Assembly (NCBI RefSeq): GCF_003711515.1
Contig: NW_021167081.1
Coordinates: forward strand, 434,001 to 498,000
Length of the DNA stretch: 64,000 bases
DNA from: Sodiomyces alkalinus F11
Lineage: Eukaryota; Ascomycota; Sordariomycetes; Glomerellales; Plectosphaerellaceae
Direction: 5' to 3'
Shown here: piece after piece, positions 11,327 through 23,710 of the stretch
How the letters are laid out: the number at the start of each line of letters is the position of its first letter
How positions within the stretch are numbered: the stretch's first letter is position 1
Notes under the pieces: model-generated
The model's database searches: none
The model's input: the letters and a program-made list of their open reading frames with translations, nothing else
What the model was told of the DNA's origin: nothing
Made by a program: the position numbers and the translations under genes

Positions 11327-13676
11327 CTAGACGCTCTTCTTCTCGCCAGACGCTTCGGCAGGTTTGCTATCAATGTCCATCTTATCAGCCGATTCGTCAG
11401 GCCGCCGCTTGGCGTCTCCGTCCGGCTTCGTCGCTGTCTCCTCCGCAGCCGGCTTGGCCTTCTGGCCGTCCTCTTTCGCCCGGGGGGGTTCCGGGGCTGG
11501 GTCAGCCTCTTTCTCGGGTGAAGCGTTGCCGGAGGCTGGCTTGGACGTATCCATAGGTTGATCGGCCGGAGTGCTGGTGGCCGGTTCTGGCTCCACTTCT
11601 TCCTCCTCGATGGTAGTAGCAGGCTCGTCGGCGGCCGGGGCCGTGTCGTCGCCCATGTTCACATCGCCGTCGCGATCGACCGCGCCATCTTCTTCCTCTT
11701 TCGGGGTTTCCGCCTCCTTTGGCACCTCTGCCTCTTTCCGTGCTTCCTTTTGGGGCTCCTCCCGGTCCTTCTCGGTCTCTTTCTCGGACACCTTCTCCGT
11801 ATTGCTGTCAGCGACCACCTCACTGGCCTTCTCCATATCAACGTCCTCCACCACTTCAGCCTCCTTTTCGGGTTGTTTCTCGGTTTCCGTCTCGGCCTGG
11901 ACCTCGGCCTCGGCGGCCGGCTTCTCGGTGAATTCATCGCCGTCGACAGGCTTATCAATGGTGACATCTGGGTCCTCTTCGGCCTCAGCGGTGGTCTCCT
12001 CCGTCGCCGCACCGCCGTTGACAGGCGTCTTATTGCGCTTGGCCTCGGCCTCGACCTCGGCCTCGGTCTTGCGGTAGTCGGTGAAAGTGCGCTTCTTAGC
12101 AGCGCGCGGTTTGGTCATGCCATTGGCGGCATCCATGTCCTCATCGTCGCTGTCTTCAAACTCGGCCTCGTTGCGGATGCGCTGGTCCCAGCGGTGCTGC
12201 GTCATCCGGGCGTCTGGGTTCTCGTCCTCGTCGAGGTCGTTCAGTTCGGCTTCTTCCTCATCGGTCATGCCACCAATGGGGTGGCGGGGGACGTCCTGCA
12301 TCTGTACGGACGGAACAGGGCATGTGTGACGGAGGTTGTCAATCACGGCAGCTTTGATCTTGTCGAGGTACTCGACGCTGTTCGAATTCTCCATATTCGA
12401 CGAGCGCACGTCCAGTTCGAAGTCGGGAGCGTAGTACTGCGGGCCGGCGGTTAGCAGGAGCCGTCGCAGCGTTGCACAAGACAAGACAACGGGGGAAGAC
12501 TCACCTCGTAATATTCGTTATAGGGCAACTCCCTGGGGAGTCTCTGGCCGACTAAACAGCCCGTCTCGAAGGCCCACGTACGAGCGACGTTGCGCATGGT
12601 GTAGCCACCGCCGCCGAGAACCATGGTCGGAAGGCCGAAGCTCTTCACGTATTCGACGCAATTGGCGTGGCCTTCCATGCTCAGGTTGAAGCAGCCCAGT
12701 CGATCGCCGGACAGACTGTCGCCGCCGCACTGGAGGACGACGGCCTCGGGCTGGTAGAACTTCATGACGTGTTCGATGACGGGCTCGAAGATGGACTTGT
12801 AGGAGGTGTCGTTGATGCCGTCGCGGAGGGGAAAGTTGACAGCGTAGTGTTTGCCCGAGCCAATGCCGACGTCGCGCAGCTCGCCGGTGCCGGGGAAGTA
12901 CTCGCCGTACTTGTGGAAGGAGACGGTCATGACACGGTCGGTGGTGTAGAAGGCCTCCTCGACGCCATCGCCGTGGTGGACATCGATGTCGATGTAAAGG
13001 ACGCGCTTCATGAACCGTAGAAGCTCGAGGATGCCCAGTACGATGTCTGCGGGAAGTCAGGGGAACTGCTTGTCAAAAAACAAAAGGCAAAAAGGGCACA
13101 GGAAGGCGATGGTTTACCATTCACGTAACAGAAGCCGCTGGCTTCGCTCTTCTTGGCGTGGTGCAGACCGCCAGCCCAGTTCACGGCAATGTCGCATTTC
13201 TGGCGGTTGAGACGCGCGGCACCCTCCATACTACCGCCGGCGCTGATGCCGCAGAACTCGAACAGGCCGTCGAAGACGGGGCAATCGTCGCCGACGTTGA
13301 ACTTTGTCTGCTCCTTCTGGTAGGCGTCCATGTTATCGGGAGTCACCTTCTGGAGGAAGTCGATGTATTCGTCTGTGTGGAATTGGGTCATTTCGCCGCG
13401 GGTCGCAGGTTTGGCGCGCTGGGAGGAGACACCGTCAGTGAGAGGCCAGGGGGACAACGAGCGGCGGGCTACACGGGTAAAGAACGAAGTACTTACGTAT
13501 ATTTCCATCTTTTTGAAGAGGTCGTAGTGCATGACAAGACTATGTGCCAGTCGAATGCGATGCGGCTTCATGGGGTGGCCTGTGGGATAGGCATGGTTGG
13601 CGATGTCGGAATCGTAGAAGTAGGCAACCTTCTTAGGCGAAGACCCATTCAGGGCCATAGAGCCTAGAGGCGTCAT
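11327..13676 (-). CDS. rpd3: class I histone deacetylase RPD3 with long acidic tail
   Basis: Exons 13676-13497, 13418-13118, 13046-12505 and 12436-11327 join in frame to 710 residues. Every junction restores conserved text, such as EIY|RAKPA and YVN|DIVLG. The zinc-dependent deacetylase domain fills about residues 20-390. It shows the active-site blocks [44 protein letters not shown] and [11 protein letters not shown]. The remaining ~300 residues are a highly charged Glu/Lys/Ala tail that yeast Rpd3 lacks. In the filamentous-fungal orthologue RpdA such a tail is reported to be important for function. The protein should act in nuclear Sin3-type corepressor complexes removing acetyl groups from histone H3/H4. 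The first of two nearby Met codons (13676) was chosen; the second is six codons later. Confidence 0.95.
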
Positions 13677-14806
13677 GGCAAGCTTGGTAAACGACAGATG
13701 AAGTCGGAGTAGACTGTTCGATTCGACTGCGGGTTTGTTAGAGTCGATCTCAGGGGGGCGAGTGCGACGGGCGAACAAGAACGATGGAGGTAGAGCGCAG
13801 GATGCGGAGGGGAGGGAGAAAGAGAAGGGAAGGACATCCAAACGCTTCCTCAGAGATGATGTGTAAAGCGTGCAATGTATTAAACGTACCGAACAAATGA
13901 AAGGAAAATCTAGAGCCAAGTGGACGAGTTTGGTCTCAAGGTTAGATTTAGGGTGGGATGACGGGATTGAGGGTTGCGAGGATGGAGAAGATGGACTAAG
14001 GTACGGAGCAATAATTACCTTAGCTTAGGAAGCGGCTGGAGAAACGCCCGAGGCTGCGAATAGTTTGTACTCCATACTTTGCCATACTTTGGTCATTACT
14101 TTCATGCCCGACTTACACTACTAAATCTGCAGGGTCTTGTCCAATCATGGGATGGATTTTCCGTGACTAATAAAGCCCGGCCATGGAGAATGGACCAATC
14201 AAGTTTCTTTTATAGCTGGGAACATGCGAGGCTGATGCTTGAAGAGTTCCGTCTCGTACTTCGTCGTACTTCGTCGTACTTTGTGCCTTCTGGACCGCAG
14301 CCACAGGGTCCAAAGTACTCGCTGACGGGTAATGGATTACAAGCTGGTTGAACTGGACATACAAAACACTACTTTGTAATAGATTCTTTCTGGAACGGTC
14401 GCTAGATAGACAGTCATTAGATTCTGGGTTCTATATCATTCTAGGTATATTTCTTGAATCGTGAAATTCACGCTCTGTTCTCATGTATCGGCAGGAAGTA
14501 CAGCTCGTTTTTAGCCACATTTGCAAGTGTCAAGCCACAGCAATGGGCAGCTGTATCTACCCGGTGAGTACCGTATGTACCTTACCTTACTTAGCTACGT
14601 ACCTGAAGGGCCCCAGTTTTCTACCAGGCTGCTGGAGCTGTCGTCAACATGCAACAAGGCAAGAAACCCACACATCGAACCGACAGCATACATCCACGGC
14701 CTGCCTTTTCTCGACCTCCACGATCTACCGACATTCACCACGCGACCCCGTCTTGATTCTAATCGTCAGATTCACTTTGCTTCGTTAATTCTCTCACATC
14801 ACTCCG
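13677..14806. promoter_or_regulatory. divergent promoter region of RPD3 and RPN11
   Basis: These 1.1 kb separate two oppositely oriented housekeeping genes and must hold both promoters. A tandem repeat of about 10 bp (CGTACTTCGT, roughly three copies, 14257-14283) and a GTACCTTACCTTAC stretch (about 14576-14590) are the only structured features. I did not find a copy of the GGTGGCAAA proteasome (PACE) element. Confidence 0.45.
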
Positions 14807-16035
14807 ATGGATCGATTTAGGAGCATGCTCCAGGCCGGCGGCATGGGCGGCCTGGGTACCCAGCCGGGAGCAGTAAGAGCTTCCCTCCTCGACGCCCTCC
14901 CTCCCTACCCTGATCTGGGGCGCGCCCTCATCTGCCGTCTCTGTGGCACTTATTCAAACCGGACGAACCTTTGTTTCTGACTATGCTATTCTACAGGACA
15001 ACAGCCAGCTGATCGACAACTCCGAGACGGTCTACATCTCCTCCCTTGCGCTCCTCAAAATGCTTCGTCACGGTCGCGCCGGTGTGCCGATGGAAGTCAT
15101 GGGTTTGATGCTAGGAGAGTTTGTCGACGACTTTACAGTACGCGTCGTGGACGTCTTTGCAATGCCCCAGAGCGGTACCGGCGTGTCCGTCGAGGCGGTG
15201 GATCCGGTGTTCCAGATGAAGATGATGGACATGCTGCGGCAAACGGGAAGGTAAGGACAATAAGGACACCGACACGGGCAACAGACCACAGACAGACAGG
15301 TCTCCCGGAACACAAAGGCCAAGCTAACAGGGGCTCTTGCGCAGGCCCGAGTCCGTCGTCGGCTGGTACCACTCGCATCCCGGCTTCGGCTGCTGGCTCT
15401 CCTCGGTCGACATCAACACGCAACAATCGTTCGAACAACTCACACCCCGCGCCGTGGCCGTCGTCGTCGACCCGATCCAGTCCGTCAAGGGAAAAGTCGT
15501 CATCGACGCCTTCCGGCTCATCAACCCGCAGACCATGATGATCGGCCAGGAGCCGCGCCAGAGCACGAGCAACATCGGCCACCTCAATAAGCCGTCGATC
15601 CAGGCGCTCATCCACGGACTGAACCGGCACTACTACTCCATCGCCATCAACTACCGCAAGACGGCGCTCGAGGAGAACATGCTCATGAACCTGCACAAGC
15701 ACGTGTGGACCGAGGCGCTGGAGATGCCCGACTTCCGGATCGAGGGCTGCAACAACAAGGAGCGCCTGGAGCGCCTCGTCAGCCTGGCCGAGGGCTACGA
15801 GAAGCGCGTCAAGGAGGAGACCGAGCTGACCAAGGACCAGCTCAAGACGCGCTACGTCGGCAAGCTCGATCCGAAGAAGCATATCGAGGACGTGGGCCAG
15901 CAGTTGATCGAGGACAACATCGTCTCGGTGTCTCGGCAGATGATCGATAAGGAAGCTGCATTGCCGAAGAGCGACGCTGCTGCCGCGGGGGGGAAGTCGG
16001 GGGAGGACCGCATGGATGTTGAGGAGGAACTGTAG
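14807..16035 (+). CDS. rpn11: 26S proteasome deubiquitinase subunit Rpn11
   Basis: Exons 14807-14872, 14997-15250 and 15345-16035 give 336 residues, close to yeast and human orthologues. The first exon encodes [17 protein letters not shown]. The second carries the MPN domain start with Glu55 in [12 protein letters not shown]. The third begins in the JAMM metal site [15 protein letters not shown], where His116, His118 and Asp129 would bind zinc. The protein removes ubiquitin chains from substrates at the proteasome lid. The C-terminal part has the expected long helices ([17 protein letters not shown] and later), ending in an acidic DRMDVEEEL tail. All splice sites are canonical. Conservation is very high, so this call is secure. 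Confidence 0.97.
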
Positions 16036-16620
16036 AGGGGCAGTTGAAAGACCACGTAAACGCATGGAAGGGACCGACCTAGAACCGAGATAACCAGGTA
16101 GGGGGGGCAGAGATACCAGGACCTTTGCCTACTGTGTACAATTAGGGCGGCGTTGTGTGGGCGGGCGCCAGCGCACGAGGAGCGGGCCCAACCGTCGTGT
16201 ACGAGGCGGAGACCATGCCGAGGTAGCATGGCAGAAAAGAGCTGACCTTGCTGCCTTTATGATCGCGAATAGATCCCGAGTCATCAATTCCATGTGGTGT
16301 TCATGAACAACGACTCTCTTTTGGACTGATGGAGTTAAGCACGAGAGACGACGTATATGATTCAATTTCACCCCCTTTGTTCAAGGCAGACCTATTGATT
16401 ACCAGACAAGGCTGCCGTTCAGTGGATTGTTCTAGATGTCGAGCCTTGTGTCATCTCAGGCAGTACGTTTTACGATGCGGCGGAAGTTCTATAAAGTGAA
16501 GGCGACGGAGTCATCTCAGACTTCTGGCTCATCTAGGCACTCGACATTGATCACATTCACAACAGTAACGACGACGACGACGACAACGACAAGAAGAAGA
16601 AGAACAAACCCAGAGCAAAG
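16036..16620. other. intergenic
   Basis: This is the 3' flank of RPN11 and the leader of the next gene. A short (GAC)n/(AAG)n stretch at about 16570-16610 precedes the ATG. No other gene is supported. Confidence 0.5.
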
Positions 16621-17255
16621 ATGAGATCCAGCGACCATCGCCGCTCCAACTCTCGGCAAGCGCCAGAATCAACATCCGGTTATGCCGGCCCTCTTCCCTA
16701 CTACCACTACAAACCCCTCCCTCCGCTCCCCACGACCGACATCTCGCTGGAGGACTGCTCCCAGGAGGTCCTCACGCCGGCCATCCTCAACAGCGTCCTC
16801 GTCCGAGTGAGCCAACTCCTCGGCCACATCCCCTACGCCGTGTGCGGACGGGCCGCCATCGCCCACTACGGGTACCGATATGCGGAGGAGGCCAACGACA
16901 GCAGCAGCAACGACGACGACGACGACGGCGACGACGACGGCGACGAGAAGAATCAGGTACGCATCCTCTGCCCTTCGTACGCCCGGCAGGTCATCCGCGG
17001 CTGGGCCGCAGCAGCAGGGCTCCCCGTCTCCCTGGCGGGGAACGAGGCCGGGCACGCGTTCCTCGCGGTGACCGTGCCGGAGGACAAGTCGGTGCGCAAG
17101 GTGCGCATCGAGTGGATGCGCGACGACGTCTTTAAGAGGCTGGGCGTCGCTTCGAGGGGCGAGGCCGGTGTTCGGGTGCTGGCTATGCCGGAGCTGATCA
17201 ACGATTTGGCGGGGGTGTATATCGAGGAGAGGACGAGACGGCGCGAAGAAGTAGG

Positions 17256-17287
<32 letters not shown>

Positions 17288-18117
17288 GCGGTAGCGCCAA
17301 CGGCAGGCACGACGGCGTTGCGCGGCAGATCGTGTGGTTGCTGGGACAGATCGACAGGGAAGGGCTGGCCCCTGAGCAGAGGATCACAGAGGAGAGGGTC
17401 CCGAATGTGGTGAAGGCGGATTTTTGGACGCCGTTCACTTTTGCGCATCCTGGTGCGGCTGGGCTCTTCTACGATGCCGGGTTTGAACCACCTACCGAGC
17501 GGTTTCGACAGGACGAGGAGGCAGAGGAAGAGGCAGAGAGGATGCGTGGGGGGAGGCGCCTAGAAGACGAGGACGACGATTGGCGAGCCGAGATGGAGTC
17601 ATTGATGGCTTGGACCGGCGATGATGAGGTTGAGGCGTCGGAGGAGGAAGAGGAAGCGATGAGGCGGGTGATGGAGCACTTGAAGAGACTGGACTCCATC
17701 ACCGACGACAACCTCTGGCGAATGGAGGTGGAGAGGTTAATGTTTCCTGAGGATGCATGCGGCGTTCAGGCTCCTCCTGTTGCCCGCGTGCGATCATCAT
17801 CGTCGTCATCTGAAGAAGAAGAGGGGGCAGCGATGAGCTTCAACGACAGTCAAGAATCTTTGGATTTTGCCCTTTTGACGGCCGAGATCAACTCGATGTT
17901 GCTGGACAGACGCAGGCCAGACCCAAAGGAAAACCCAGACTCAGACTCGGACCCATCGTCCTCCCAAGTCCAAGACGTGGAACAATCGAGTTGGACAGGT
18001 CGGCATGTGTCGTCGAGGCCTCGCTTGCGTCGTATGAAAGGCAGATACTTCTTCTTGAGACGTCGTGACGCAGCGCAGGCGCCGGTAATGAGCCGCGGGG
18101 ATCTGGACAGAACATGA
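16621..18117 (+). CDS. unknown acidic fungal protein, nucleotidyltransferase-like N-terminus
   Basis: The single-exon frame encodes 498 residues. The N-terminal ~250 residues look folded: a helix (LTPAILNSVLVRVSQLLG), then IPYAVCGRAAIAHYGYRY, and after an Asp-rich insert VRILCPSYARQVIRGWAAAAG and FWTPF. This order (helix, G-rich turn, then a strand of acidic residues) recalls the minimal nucleotidyltransferase fold in many uncharacterised fungal proteins, but I see no clear GS...DxD catalytic motif. The rest is strongly acidic and low in complexity: Asp and Gly runs at about 97-110 and 218-232, Glu runs near 300-345. The C-terminus is basic (RPRLRRMKGRYFFLRRR). No membrane segment or signal is seen. 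Function unknown. Confidence 0.7.
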
Positions 18118-19604
18118 AGCTGAACAGAAAGAAGTTGAACAGCAACGTGGCGCCCACAAAGATGTCCAGTGGATGCTATTTTTGGCTATTTCTGGGCAAA
18201 AGCTCCCACTAATGCAATGCAGCCGGGCCAAGAAGCGTGGAAAGAGTGCATCTTGGTGTGTCTGGGAGATGCAAGACGAGCAATAGTACCACTGGGCGGC
18301 CAGTCATGAGGGCAACGAAGCCACCACTACGGCCATTGCAACCATCACGACAGCCATAAAGATGGAGTTTGTCCATCTGCCCACCACACCGCAGTGGTAC
18401 TTGATGTTGTTAGTAGATTTCATACCACTATTCTTTTTTCTTCTCACTATTCCTGGTCTACTTCGTGTGTGAATATTCATTAGTAAACTGACTAACTAAT
18501 TACTCCATAGCCCGCCCGTAGTAGCACTTCAAACGATGGGATCCATTATGGGATAATCCGCCGTTCAGCCGGTAGTTTTCCTATTCGGGACACCGAGTGA
18601 AAGCGACAGGCCACTCAACGAAGAGGCAATTCTAAAATCCAACGTTATCAAATTGGAAAATTTTCACATATGTAAAACTTCTGTTTTTTATGCTCGATAT
18701 TTGACGCCCGTGAATCTGAGAAACCAGCACGAGCACAACTGGGAGGCAAAAGTCCCGGATGGATAATTACTCTGCTCATATGTCCCCCTTTTTTCTCTCC
18801 ATCGCCTCGCTTCGTGGTGTTTTCCTGGACCCCTGTTCCCTTCCATCTTATGCCCAGATCCCTGCTCAGACTCCCCCAAACGTCTTAGTCCATGCTCGCA
18901 GCCCTGTCGCACGGACGGCTAAGACATGCCGACCAGAGCCCCCATTGGACACGCTCGCAGTGGTACGGGCTGGGTCCCTGTCGTGGCCAATCTGGTGTTG
19001 CTTACGGCGGGTTCACCCAGGAAATGAGACGTCCAGGATCATGCAGGAGACTGCAGGAGGCGAGAGGATTCTTCATCTGTCTTCGGTACCCTACCTTAGC
19101 TACCTTATTCCTCTGCCTGCAGCACTTGCGCTTGGTAGTGACTAAATATTAGCTATGGGGAAGGAGGATTGCAATGGTATCGTGTGAGCCCTGCGAGCCT
19201 AGACAGAAATGATATGGGCCGGAACGAGTGGCCGGAACAAGTGGCCGGGCAGAGCGAGAGTGGTTGAGTGACTGGACTGGCCGGTTCTTCTGCTGATCCG
19301 TTCTGGCCTTCTCGTCGTCTATCTTCTCGCCCAACGAGGGTTTGCCAAACGACTCTTCTTTCCTTTTTTTTCTTCTTCTTCTTCTTCTGTTCCCTTTTAG
19401 CCACACCCCCCCGACGATCCTTACTTTACAGTTACACCCACGCTCATTTAGGTTGCTCTATCTTGCTCTTTGGGGTCTTTTTCGTTTTCTTCTCCTCCTT
19501 CCTTTCCTTCCTTTTTTGCTTGACCAGCTCAAATCCCATCAGTCCAAGCGTATTCGTCGAAGACAAAAGGAAGACGCCGCCGCCGCCGCCGCCGTCTGCC
19601 CATC
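18118..19604. other. intergenic
   Basis: The 1.5 kb contain an AT-rich part (about 18400-18690) and the CT-rich leader of the next gene (about 19350-19560). A CCTACCTTAGCTACCTTA stretch lies near 19090. No gene is supported on either strand. Confidence 0.5.
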
Positions 19605-21239
19605 ATGTCCGACGTAGCCTCCCTCCCGACGCTGACACTCGCCACCACGTACGCCTACTGCGCCGGCCTACTGGACGAGGATGAGTTTGACGGTCCCGAC
19701 GGGACCTTGTGCGAGAGATGGGCGGTTCCCTTGACCACCCAGTTCGTCGTGCCCACGGGCTGCCCCGAGGTCATCGTGCAGTCGTCAGTCGGCGTAGACC
19801 CGGAGTGCCGTCCCGACGGTTTCTTCCAGGTGTGGTGGAACGACGGGTACTACTCTCCTGCTGTGTGCCCGGAGGGTTACGTCGTCGCCTGCACCGGCAC
19901 GGGCGAGTCGCTCAACTACGAGCTCATCGGCCCTGCCGAGACTGCGGCCGCGTGTCTGCCGAGGTACGTGTGGCCGAGAATGGCGTCCCCCTGCCTTGGT
20001 TTGAGAGATGTGGGCTTGAGAGTCTTTCTTTTTTCTTTCTTCTTTTTTCCCCTTTTTCCGTTTTTCTTCGTCTCGTGCTTGAAAAGAAAAGCAGGGGGGG
20101 GGGGGGTTCGAAGAATGGAAACAAAAGAAAATTGAGAGCACGAAAACGAAGAAAACCAAGAGAGAAGCACAGAGAGGGCGAAGCCATTTGAGGACATTGC
20201 ACTAACAAGCGACAACAGTGGCTTTACATGCGATATCGGCAGCGGCGAGAACCAGAACGTCTTCTGGGGAGACGGCGAATACACCGACATTGACGGTTTC
20301 GTCACCGGCATAGCTGCGGCCATCCAGATCCGCTGGACCGAGGACGACTTGTCCCTCCTCCCCTTCCACCCCATGGAAAACGCCAACTTGATTACTGAGG
20401 CTCCCACCTCAAGCTCGCCCACTTCGACGGCCGCCCCCACGAGCACGCGTGCTCCCTCCACGGCGCCCGAGGAGCCGAGCAACACGTCCGCGCCCGCGTC
20501 CAGCTCGTCCTCGGAGCCCTCCTCGGAGGCCAGCAGCGGCGCCGGCAGCGGCAGCGGCAGTGGTACGCCCGTCGGCGCCATCGCGGGCGGCGTGGTCGGC
20601 GGCGTGGCCGCCCTCGCGCTGATCGGCGTGCTGATCTTCCTCCTCGTCCGCCGCCGCAACCAGAAGAACAAGGCCGAGGCCGCCGACCAGCAGCAGGCCC
20701 AGCAGGGCGGCATGCCCCCCATGTTCCCCCCCGGCCAGCCTCCCATGCAGCAGATGGGCCCCGGCCCGCACCAGCCCTACCCCGTCGGCCCCGGCGGCGG
20801 CATGATGATGGCCCACACGACGACCCCTCCTCCTCCCCCCGGCTCCGTGGCGGCCTACGACCCCAACGCGGTCGGCGGCATGCACATGGCTGGCGCGCAG
20901 CACCCTCCCTCCATGTACGGCGGTGCTGGTTACCCCCCCGCCCCCGTTGCGTACCCGGCGCCGACGCACTCGCCCGACGGCGGCATGGCGCATGTGTACC
21001 CCAAGCCTTCCCCCGCGGCGCACACGACCGAACTTGCGCACGGGAATGATCTCGAGGTGGCTTCGATGGGGCCGCCCCGGTCCGAGGCGGGGGCTGGGAA
21101 TGAGGAGTGGGAGAGGCAGCAGCTTATGATCAGGCAGAACCAGCTCAATGAGCGGCGTGCTAGGTTAATGCAGCTGGAGCACATTAACCAGGAGGAGGAT
21201 GCTATCCGGCAGCGTCTCTCGACCATGCCTCCTCAGTAA
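19605..21239 (+). CDS. single-pass membrane protein with Ser/Thr stalk
   Basis: Exons 19605-19963 and 20219-21239 give 459 residues. The first ~180 residues form a Cys-containing extracellular-type region (CEGL-like start, then several Cys in CERWAV, GCPEVI, ECRPDG, CPEGYVVACTG, FTCDIG). A Ser/Thr/Pro-rich stalk follows (about 195-255), then one membrane segment (about 265-288, GAIAGGVVGGVAALALIGVL) ending in VRRRNQKNK, which marks the cytoplasmic side. The tail is Pro/Gly/Gln/Met-rich and ends with a charged helix (MIRQNQLNERRARLMQLE). This layout is typical of a large group of uncharacterised fungal surface proteins resembling WSC/Mid2-type sensors. No N-terminal signal is obvious. The intron is long for this window (255 bp) and holds a G12-like run near 20094. 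Confidence 0.82.
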
Positions 21240-21829
21240 ATTGGTTCCGCGTGGAAATCCGCGTGGGCTTTTTGCGTCAAGTCTCTTTTATTTTTGTCTT
21301 TGTTTTTCCATTGCGACAAGACTTTTGTTTTCGGGTTGAAGGGGATGAGATATGGGGATGCGACAGGGCCCGACTTGGTGTTTTGAGGTGGGAAACGAAG
21401 GTTTAATTAATGTTAAGAGTCGGCTGTCTTTTTTTTATTTATTTTATTTTTTATTTTTATTTTCCTAGAAAGATAGCATTGGAGTTCTACCTGTCAGGGT
21501 CTGTCTGATTGGAGCATGTTTTTCCCCCAGAAAAGAATGCTACATTGGTTGTGACATTCCATTGTCCTCCGTACGAAGTACACGAGGACGTTGAAATGTT
21601 GACATATTGACATGGGTACAATCTGCGCTGTCACTTATCGTACCTTGCCTTCCTTACCTAAGGTGTACCTAATTACTCCGTACTTTCCTCTCTTCGTACA
21701 GTCGGACTATACAGCTTTTCTTATGCGATGGATATACCATAGTTCCGGATGTCTGTATATGTGTCTCGGGTGTTGGTTGATGGACTTCCAAGTTGCGTGC
21801 TCTTTAGCATCTTGCATCCAATTATATTT
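21240..21829. other. 3' flank of the membrane protein gene
   Basis: T-rich sequence after the stop (about 21425-21470) may serve transcript 3'-end formation. One copy of TACTCCGTA is at 21674-21682. Bases 21825-21829 (TATTT) are the left target-site duplication of the LTR element that follows. Confidence 0.5.
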
Positions 21830-22038
21830 TGTCAGAACACGAATATCGGTACCGGAATCGTGGTCGTATTCTTCTACCTATGGAAAGGAAAGATTCCCTT
21901 GTGGGAAGTATCTGTGACTATTTGTATAGCCAGGGTTAGGGCTATTTAGAGTCGTTAGTACTTGCCAAGACTATACCCGAACTATACCCGAAAAGGTCCC
22001 GAAGTCATGCCCCGATATCCTGGAGCCTTTATCTAATA
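21830..22038 (-). repeat. left LTR (3' LTR of the element)
   Basis: This copy starts TGTCAGAACACG on the plus strand and ends ATCTAATA. It aligns along its length with the right LTR at 23711-23918. Visible differences are mostly C/T and G/A, for example TGTCAGAACACG against TATTAGAATACG. Confidence 0.85.
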
Positions 22039-22249
22039 CACCCCCCCAGAACTAAGGGATTATATCTAATAGTTCTGACCCTTAAAACCACTTAAATCGA
22101 GGTCTAAAATAGCTTAATATTAACGTAGAATTAACGGCTTATTAAACAGCTTATTATCTTTAAAAGCAGCACTAAAATAACCGTTAATAGCCATAAATAA
22201 GGCTATAGTAGCCGTAGCCACGTAACCACGTAGCCACGACTATTAACCC

Positions 22250-23522
22250 TATCCACCTCCTAACTATTCAAACCGTCGTAGATCCTTTAATAGGCGTAGC
22301 TCTTCCTCTTCGTTAGGAACTAGAACTATAGGCGGTGTGGTCCTTTTACCTTTTTCGGACGTTCTGCCGCCACCTCGTGACTTAATTCGAGTGCCTTCCT
22401 CGGTAGTAATAGCAGTTAGATCTTCTCCCTTTTCCTCCACTATAATAATAGCAGTATCTTCTTTTTCAATAATAATAGAGGCTATAGGCAGGGCTATAGG
22501 CAGGGCTACCACCCCCCTAGATCTTAACGAAGAACCAGGGCTAACCTCTTTAAAAACAGGTTTAAACTGTTTAATCCGTTCGGCCGAAGTAATAATAATA
22601 GATTAACGAATAATAGCAGGAATAAAAGGGGTATTAAAGAAGCTAAAGTCGGCGTGCGAGGCGATATCGTTATACGTGCCGTGAAAATAGACGGTATCGT
22701 CGTCGTCGCTATCTTCTTCCTAAGCAGCGTTAGTAAAGTACGAAGACTACTCGGTAATCTTCTTCTTCTTTTCCACCTCTCTCTTTAGGTTAGCTTTAAA
22801 GCTTATTTAACGATCCTATTCCTAACTCTTAATAACCTTCTTATAGTATTTAACCACTTCTTTTAACGGTTTATATCTATCCTTTATTTATATCTTATTG
22901 ATACTAGGGTATATATACTAAGGTCGATAATAGGTATCGCTTCTTCTAGCCCTAATATAATTATAGATAAAATCGATCCACCCCTAAAGAGACTCCTTAG
23001 CCCCCGGGGTCTTCCCTTTTTCGTCCTTTCCGAGAAATATCGCGGTGTAGAAGCTATTTTATATAGGCTTTAATTATAGGCGTTTAGGCTCTTAAACCCT
23101 TAACTAATTAATATACCTCCTCGCTAAGGCTTTAGGTGCTAGACGGTCCTATTCTTCGAGGTCGTGGATCCGAATAGAGGTAGGGTCTCCTTATTCCAGT
23201 ATACGCAGGATTCGAATTAATAGTAGAGGTCACGGTTAACGCTACTGATTATATAGTTACTAACCCGCGCGATCGAATTAAACGCCTTATCGTATCGGCT
23301 TTCTTTAAGCTAGAATAGACGGAAGTTAAAGTCTTTATTATTAGAGTCCTCTTCGGGTAAGGTAGGCCGTACTAATTTTAGGCGCTCTTCGTCCGGAACC
23401 TCGGGGTCGATATACTACTAGACTTTATACTATATCGCGATTACTCGGATACTATTAATCTATAGTTTTTAATTATCGGGCTTTTAAAGGATCTTTAACG
23501 TCGGGTACTTCTTTATATCCAT
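22250..23522 (-). pseudogene. decayed Copia-type gag-like frame
   Basis: From the Met at 23522 the minus-strand frame starts MDIKKYPTLKIL and stays readable for roughly 200 codons, broken by twelve stops. All are TAA or TAG and none is TGA. This is what RIP-type C-to-T change of CAA, CAG and TGG codons gives. Conserved-looking text between stops includes YIDPEVPDEERLKLVRP and SIARVSNYIISSVNRDLY, in the style of a Copia gag (UBN2-like). A last open piece ends at 22264 with a Glu/Lys-rich tail. No protease, integrase or reverse transcriptase remains. Confidence 0.65.
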
Positions 23523-23710
23523 TATAGACTTCGGAGGCTTTACGGCACGGCACGGTATAGGGTAGGTAATAAATAGAATAGAATAATAATATAACTATAG
23601 AGTAGGCGGATATTACCGTTAAATAACCCTAAATCATAATAATCGTTAAAATAGTAATACTATTAGATTTACTAAAATAGAGTTGTTTTTTAGAGCGCTA
23701 GGCTTATAAC

